Assembly: GCF_030551255.1 (NCBI RefSeq) | Contig: NZ_CP130630.1 | Coordinates: 12,027,001-12,091,000 of the forward strand | DNA: 64,000 nucleotides | Direction of reading: 5' to 3' | Origin: Streptomyces sp. NL15-2K | Lineage (GTDB): Bacteria; Actinomycetota; Actinomycetes; Streptomycetales; Streptomycetaceae | Shown here: positions 60,194 through 64,000 of the stretch, piece after piece | Layout: every line of letters starts with the position of its first letter | How positions within the stretch are numbered: position 1 is the stretch's first letter | Made by a program: the position numbers and the translations under genes | The notes under the pieces: generated by a model | What the model saw: only the letters and a program-made list of their open reading frames with translations | The model's database searches: none | Told to the model about the DNA's origin: nothing

Positions 60194-61254
60194 GCCAGAC
60201 CTCCGCTCCGGTGGGCCCGGACCCCGTGCCGGACACCGCGCCGGCCGACTTCCTGCTCGCCCACGAGCTCGCACGACCCGGCGAAGCCACACGCTGGACG
60301 CCACTGGCCGGCGGCGTCTCGTCCGACCTGTGGCGAGTGGACCTGCCGGGACGCTCCCTCTGCGTCAAACGCGCCCTGGCCAGGCTGAAGGTCGCGGCCG
60401 ACTGGCAGGCACCGGTGTCGCGCAACGCCTACGAATGGGCGTGGATGCGGTTCGCGTCCCGGCACCGCCCGGACAGCGTGCCCGAACTGCTGGCCCACGA
60501 CCCCGAAGCCGGCCTCTTCGCGATGGCGTACCTGCCCCCCGAGCGGTACCCGATGTGGAAGGCCCAGCTGCTGCACGGCGAGGTGCGGGTGGCGACCGCG
60601 GCGGCCGTCGGCGAACTGCTCGGCAACCTGCACGCGGCGAGCGCGGGCGACGCGGCCCTCGCCGCGGAGTTCGCCACCGACGACAACTTCCACGCCCTGC
60701 GCGTCGAACCGTATCTGCTGGCCACCGCCGCCGCGCACCCCGGTCTGAGCGACATCCTCCAGGGCCTCGCCGACCGCACGGCCACCACCCACCTGGCCCT
60801 GGTGCACGGTGACGTCAGTCCCAAGAACATCCTCGTCGGCCCGTCGGGGCCCGTGCTGCTGGACGCCGAGTGCGCCTGGTACGGGGACCCGGCCTTCGAC
60901 CTGGCCTTCTGCGTCAACCACCTGCTCCTCAAGAGCTTGGTGGTGCCCGGGCGCCGAGCCGATCTCCTGCGGTCCGCCCGGGTGCTGGCCGAGGAGTACG
61001 TCCGGTGCGTCGACTGGGAACCCCGCTCGGCCCTCGAGACGCGGGCCGCGTCACTGCTGCCGGCGCTGCTGCTCGCGCGCGTGGACGGCAAGTCCCCGGT
61101 GGAGTACCTCACGGACGACCGCCACCGGTTGTTCGTACGCACGGTGGCATCGGCCCTGCTGCGGGCGCCCGCCCCCACGATGGCGGACTTCCTGGACGCC
61201 TGGGCGGCCGCGATCGAGGCGCCGACGGGGCCCGGCAGCGGCCGACCCGGCTGA
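60190..61254 (+). CDS. Phosphotransferase-fold kinase (APH/MTR-kinase-like)
   Basis: A 354-residue protein kinase-like phosphotransferase. The N-lobe Lys lies in SLCVKRALARLKV near residue 60, the catalytic loop LVHGDVSPKNIL (Asp near residue 201) and the Mg loop LLDAECAWYGDPAFDLAFCVNHLLLKSL (Asp near residue 219) are clear. Similar folds phosphorylate aminoglycosides, choline, homoserine and methylthioribose. It is coupled to a dehydrogenase and followed by a cupin, so a small hydroxy-acid or sugar substrate is more likely than an antibiotic. Confidence 0.82.
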   Translation: MSQTSAPVGPDPVPDTAPADFLLAHELARPGEATRWTPLAGGVSSDLWRVDLPGRSLCVKRALARLKVAADWQAPVSRNAYEWAWMRFASRHRPDSVPELLAHDPEAGLFAMAYLPPERYPMWKAQLLHGEVRVATAAAVGELLGNLHAASAGDAALAAEFATDDNFHALRVEPYLLATAAAHPGLSDILQGLADRTATTHLALVHGDVSPKNILVGPSGPVLLDAECAWYGDPAFDLAFCVNHLLLKSLVVPGRRADLLRSARVLAEEYVRCVDWEPRSALETRAASLLPALLLARVDGKSPVEYLTDDRHRLFVRTVASALLRAPAPTMADFLDAWAAAIEAPTGPGSGRPG

Positions 61255-61316
61255 CCCGACCGACACGACGGGTCCGGCTGCCTCTCGGATCCGAAGGTCC
61301 CGACCGAGGAGAGAAC

Positions 61317-61835
61317 ATGCGCAGAGTCGTCACCGGCCACGACGAGAACGGCAGATCGGTCGTCGTCAGCGACGGGCCCGTCCCGCGCAGCCGGGAGTTC
61401 ACCAGCCTGCCGGGCTGGGTGTCCCGCCTGCCGTGGGCCACCGAACCCGGCGAGCAGGTCAGCCGGACCGGGGAGGATCCCACGCCGAAAGTCACCAGCC
61501 TGCTCCCCGCGCCCGGTGGCACGCGGTTCATCGTCCTGACCTTTCCACCGGACACCGCGATGGCCGACCCGGCGTTCGACCCCGTCGCCTTCGACCGGGA
61601 GCAGCGGGCCGACTCGCCCGGCATCGCGGACCTCATGGAGCCCGACGGCATGCACACGGCGCCGACCGTGGACTACGGCATCGTGCTGCAGGGCGAGATC
61701 GTCCTCGAACTCGACGACGGCCTGTGCACGGGCCTGTCGGCAGGGGACATCGTGATCCAGAACGGCACCCGCCACGCCTGGCGCAACCGCAGCGACCAAC
61801 CGGTCACGATGGCCTTTGTCCTCGTCGGCGCGTAG
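61317..61835 (+). CDS. Cupin-domain protein
   Basis: A 172-residue protein with one cupin barrel. DYGIVLQGEIVLELDDG (first motif, near residue 118) and GDIVIQNGTRHAWRNRSDQPVTMAFVLVG (second motif, near residue 143) are present, but only one metal-type His (RHAW) is seen, and an upstream HTAPTVDYG might supply another. It follows the kinase gene after 62 bases. Cupins near ring-cleavage or sugar-acid genes include dioxygenases and isomerases; function not assigned. Confidence 0.8.
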   Translation: MRRVVTGHDENGRSVVVSDGPVPRSREFTSLPGWVSRLPWATEPGEQVSRTGEDPTPKVTSLLPAPGGTRFIVLTFPPDTAMADPAFDPVAFDREQRADSPGIADLMEPDGMHTAPTVDYGIVLQGEIVLELDDGLCTGLSAGDIVIQNGTRHAWRNRSDQPVTMAFVLVGA

Positions 61836-61903
61836 CGCGACGCCGCCCGAACCAGCCTCCGTCAGATGATCGAAAACCAGAGCAAAGGAGCCGCTTCGTC
61901 CAC

Positions 61904-61972
61904 ATGACCACCCGGCAGCCGGCACCTGCCCATACAAGCGTGACGGTCTTCCACACTCTCAGCTTCCACTGA
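61904..61972 (+). CDS. Very short peptide frame with good ribosome site (possible leader peptide)
   Basis: A 22-codon frame (MTTRQPAPAHTSVTVFHTLS, then Phe-His) preceded by AAAGGAG 14 bases upstream and followed directly by a hairpin. Its position before a transporter gene suggests a leader peptide; chance cannot be excluded. Confidence 0.3.
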   Translation: MTTRQPAPAHTSVTVFHTLSFH

Positions 61973-61982
61973 GCCGGACGGG

Positions 61983-62004
61983 GGTCCACCAGTCGGTGGA
62001 CCCG
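61983..62004 (+). terminator. Short hairpin before the MMPL gene
   Basis: GGGTCCACC (61983-61991) pairs perfectly with GGTGGACCC (61996-62004) around AGTC, 11 bases after the short peptide frame. It could be a terminator of the cupin operon or an attenuator for the transporter downstream. Confidence 0.55.
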
Positions 62005-62051
62005 AAGTTCAACCGGTCGCCGCTGTCGGCACCACACCCCCGGCAAAGAGC

Positions 62052-64000
62052 ATGGATGACATGAAGAATCTTCCCGTACACATGGCTCGTTGGAGCGCCG
62101 TCCATCCGTGGCGTGGCATCGTCGGCTGGTTCGTTTTCGTCGTCCTGTGCCTCGGTATCGGCATCTCCGTCGGCACCAATGCGGCGACCACCGAGGACTT
62201 CCGCATCGGCGAGGCGGGACGCGGCGAGGCGATCGCCGCGGAGGGCGCGTTACAGCAGCGCCCCGTCGAACACGTCCTGATCACCGCGAAGCCGGGCGCC
62301 GGAAAGCTCGACATCGCCGCGGCCGACTCGGCCGCCGCCGACGTCGCCGCCCGGATGCGCAAGCTGCCCGAGGTGCTCTCCGTCACCGACCCGGTGCGCG
62401 GCGCGGACAACACGGCGGTGCGGGTCACCGTCACCATGAAGGGCCCGGAGCTGGAGGGCAAGGAGCACGTCGACCCGCTGATCGAGCAGACCGCGGCCGT
62501 ACAGAAGGCCAACCCCGGGCTGCGCGTCGAGGAGACCGGATCGCCTTCCATCAGCAAGGGCGTCGACAAGCTGCGCGGCGACGACCTCGCGCGCACCGAG
62601 ATGATCGCCCTGCCGGTCACCCTCATCACCCTGCTGCTGGTCTTCAGCTCCGTGGCGATGGCCCTCGTACCGCTGCTGCTCGCCCTGTCCTCGATCGCCG
62701 CGGCCGTCGGCCTGACGATGGTGGCCTCGCACGTCTTCCCGGACAATGGCATCAGCACCAACATCATCCTGCTCATCGGCCTCGCGGTCGGCGTCGACTA
62801 CACGCTCTTCTACCTCAAGCGCGAACGTGAGGAACGAGCCCGCGCCGGCGGCAAACTGAGCCCGCAGGCCGTCGTCGAACTCGCCGCCGCCACGTCCGGC
62901 CGGGCCGTTGTCGTCTCCGGCCTCGCGGTCGCCGTCTCCAGCGCCACCCTCTACCTCGCCGACGACGTCATCTTCTCGTCCATCGCCACCGGCGCGGTCC
63001 TCGTCACCCTCGTCGCCGTCGTCAGCTCCCTGACCGTGCTGCCCGCCCTCCTCGCCAAACTGGGCATGCGCGCCGAGCGCCGTGCCGAGCGCAGGGCGGC
63101 CCGCGGGCTCGCGCCGAAGAAGCAGAAGACGCAACGGACCGGCCCCGGCCGCCTGACCGCCGCGGTGCTGCGCCCCGTCGCCAAACACCCCGTCGCCGCG
63201 CTCACCGTCACCGTTGTCGGGCTGCTCGCCCTCGCCGCTCCGGTCCTCGGCCTCAAGCTCACCGACATGGGCCGCGAGACACACTCCCGCTCCATCGAAG
63301 CCATGCAGGTCTACGACCGGCTGAACGCGGCCTACCCGGAACTGAAGTCCATGCACCAGGTCGTCGTCCGCGCCGACGCCGACCGTTCGCCCGAGGTGAC
63401 CGCCGCCCTGCGCGAACTCGCCGCCGACGTCAAGGATGACCCGCGCCTGAGCGGCACTTCCCAGCTGACCACGTCGCCCGACAAGCGGATCAGCATGCTC
63501 CAGCTACAGGTCCCGCACTACGTCAGCAGCGACAAGGCCCAGTCGTCGCTCAAGGACATCCGCGACACGTACCTCCCGGAGACCGTCGGCCAGGTGAAGG
63601 ATGCCGAGTTCGCGGTGACCGGTGACGTCGCCCGCTACACCGACTACCCGGCCCACCAGGAACAGAAGCTGCCCCTCATCATCGGGGCACTGCTCCTGGT
63701 CACCTTCGCCATGACCGTCTGGGCGTTCCGCTCCGTGGTCCTCGGCGTGGTCGGCATCCTGCTCAACCTCCTCTCCGCCGCCGCCTCGCTCGGTATCCTC
63801 GTCATGGTCTTCCAGCACACCTGGGCGGAAGGCCTGGTCGACTTCACCTCCACCGGTTCGATCGGCACCCGCGTCCCGCTGTTCCTCTTCGTGATCCTGT
63901 TCGGCCTGTCGATGGACTACCAGGTCTTCGTGATCAGCCGGATCCGGGAGGCAGCCCTGCGCGGAGTCCCGACCCGCAAGGCCGTGATCGAGGGCGTCGG
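62052..64000 (+). CDS. MMPL-family membrane transporter, 5' part
   Basis: An open frame of at least 649 residues that runs off the window. HPWRGIVGWFVFVVLCLGIGISVG is TM1, followed by an extracytoplasmic domain (residues 45-170) and five helices with GLAVGVDYTLFYLKRERE near residue 242, whose Asp-Tyr pair is the MMPL proton-relay signature. A second such motif, FGLSMDYQVFVISRIREA, occurs near residue 620. MMPL proteins export lipids and siderophores or drugs. A hairpin precedes the gene. The MDDMKN start at 62052 is one of two close ATGs. Confidence 0.9.
   Translation, partial: MDDMKNLPVHMARWSAVHPWRGIVGWFVFVVLCLGIGISVGTNAATTEDFRIGEAGRGEAIAAEGALQQRPVEHVLITAKPGAGKLDIAAADSAAADVAARMRKLPEVLSVTDPVRGADNTAVRVTVTMKGPELEGKEHVDPLIEQTAAVQKANPGLRVEETGSPSISKGVDKLRGDDLARTEMIALPVTLITLLLVFSSVAMALVPLLLALSSIAAAVGLTMVASHVFPDNGISTNIILLIGLAVGVDYTLFYLKREREERARAGGKLSPQAVVELAAATSGRAVVVSGLAVAVSSATLYLADDVIFSSIATGAVLVTLVAVVSSLTVLPALLAKLGMRAERRAERRAARGLAPKKQKTQRTGPGRLTAAVLRPVAKHPVAALTVTVVGLLALAAPVLGLKLTDMGRETHSRSIEAMQVYDRLNAAYPELKSMHQVVVRADADRSPEVTAALRELAADVKDDPRLSGTSQLTTSPDKRISMLQLQVPHYVSSDKAQSSLKDIRDTYLPETVGQVKDAEFAVTGDVARYTDYPAHQEQKLPLIIGALLLVTFAMTVWAFRSVVLGVVGILLNLLSAAASLGILVMVFQHTWAEGLVDFTSTGSIGTRVPLFLFVILFGLSMDYQVFVISRIREAALRGVPTRKAVIEGV

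Noticed and set aside
1..64000. CRISPR arrays, rRNA, tRNA genes and integrase/attachment sites
   Set aside because: Looked for direct-repeat/spacer patterns, cloverleaf-like sequences and tyrosine or serine integrase motifs; none seen.

Overview
This 64 kb window is high-GC DNA with strong GC bias at third codon positions, many GTG starts, frequent 4-base ATGA/GTGA gene overlaps and a complete Streptomyces-type gas-vesicle cluster. It looks like an accessory, catabolism-rich part of a Streptomyces (or close actinomycete) chromosome, judging only from protein-family recognition. It holds many carbohydrate/organic-acid operons, each with a local regulator, and an unusual number of broken genes (dctA, a P450, an FAD monooxygenase, two or three transporters, an FMN reductase, a multicopper oxidase fragment, a chaplin-like gene).

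Layout. 1-5065: end of a pyruvate oxidase gene, a decayed dicarboxylate transporter, a divergent LysR/oxidoreductase pair, and a P450 pseudogene split by a 165-bp hairpin element. 5098-11430: alpha-glucoside cluster (GH13 glucosidase, two permeases, binding lipoprotein) with a divergent LacI regulator. 11488-13622: an NlpC/P60-like gene and gene debris. 13710-27391: ketogluconate/idonate/gluconate catabolism (2-hydroxyacid dehydrogenases, IdnD-like, IdnO-like, MHS transporter, gluconokinase, short 6-phosphogluconate dehydrogenase, cyclase), interrupted by a DHA2 exporter and a multicopper-oxidase fragment. 27572-28366: IclR regulator. 28380-31091: an IS5-type element, an IS701-type element and a second hairpin element joined end to end at CTAG sites, sitting inside the regulator's terminator hairpin. 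31282-38790: ribose/xylose-type ABC transporter, transketolase and transaldolase.

38892-42578: gvpOAFGJLSK gas-vesicle operon. 42682-45292: two small genes, a frameshifted chaplin-like gene and a periplasmic-binding-fold protein. 45531-47621: MarR regulator and DHA2 exporter with paired operators. 47947-49886: Zn-ribbon/OB-fold protein, CoA-transferase remnant, glutaryl-CoA dehydrogenase. 50057-61835: a LacI-controlled region containing an enolase paralogue with altered active-site residues, an extradiol dioxygenase, an AhpD-like protein, an alcohol dehydrogenase, an FAH-family hydrolase, a frameshifted MFS transporter, and a 2-hydroxyacid dehydrogenase/kinase/cupin operon. 62052-end: an MMPL transporter that runs off the window.

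How the parts connect. A motif close to ACARCATNYTGG occurs four times between the hydroxyisobutyrate-dehydrogenase-like gene and the MHS transporter, once upstream of the IclR gene and once upstream of the sugar ABC operon. It probably ties gluconate uptake, oxidation to 6-phosphogluconate and the pentose-phosphate enzymes into one IclR regulon. A second motif, TGCTAWCGWTAGCA, occurs five times between 54.4 and 58.9 kb and probably defines the LacI regulon around the enolase paralogue. The most unusual structure is the pair of hairpin elements (4315-4483 and 30911-31091). They have unrelated terminal inverted repeats but share a core hairpin whose inner stem has changed sequence while keeping its pairing, and whose imperfect pairs are nearly all G-U if the minus strand is transcribed.
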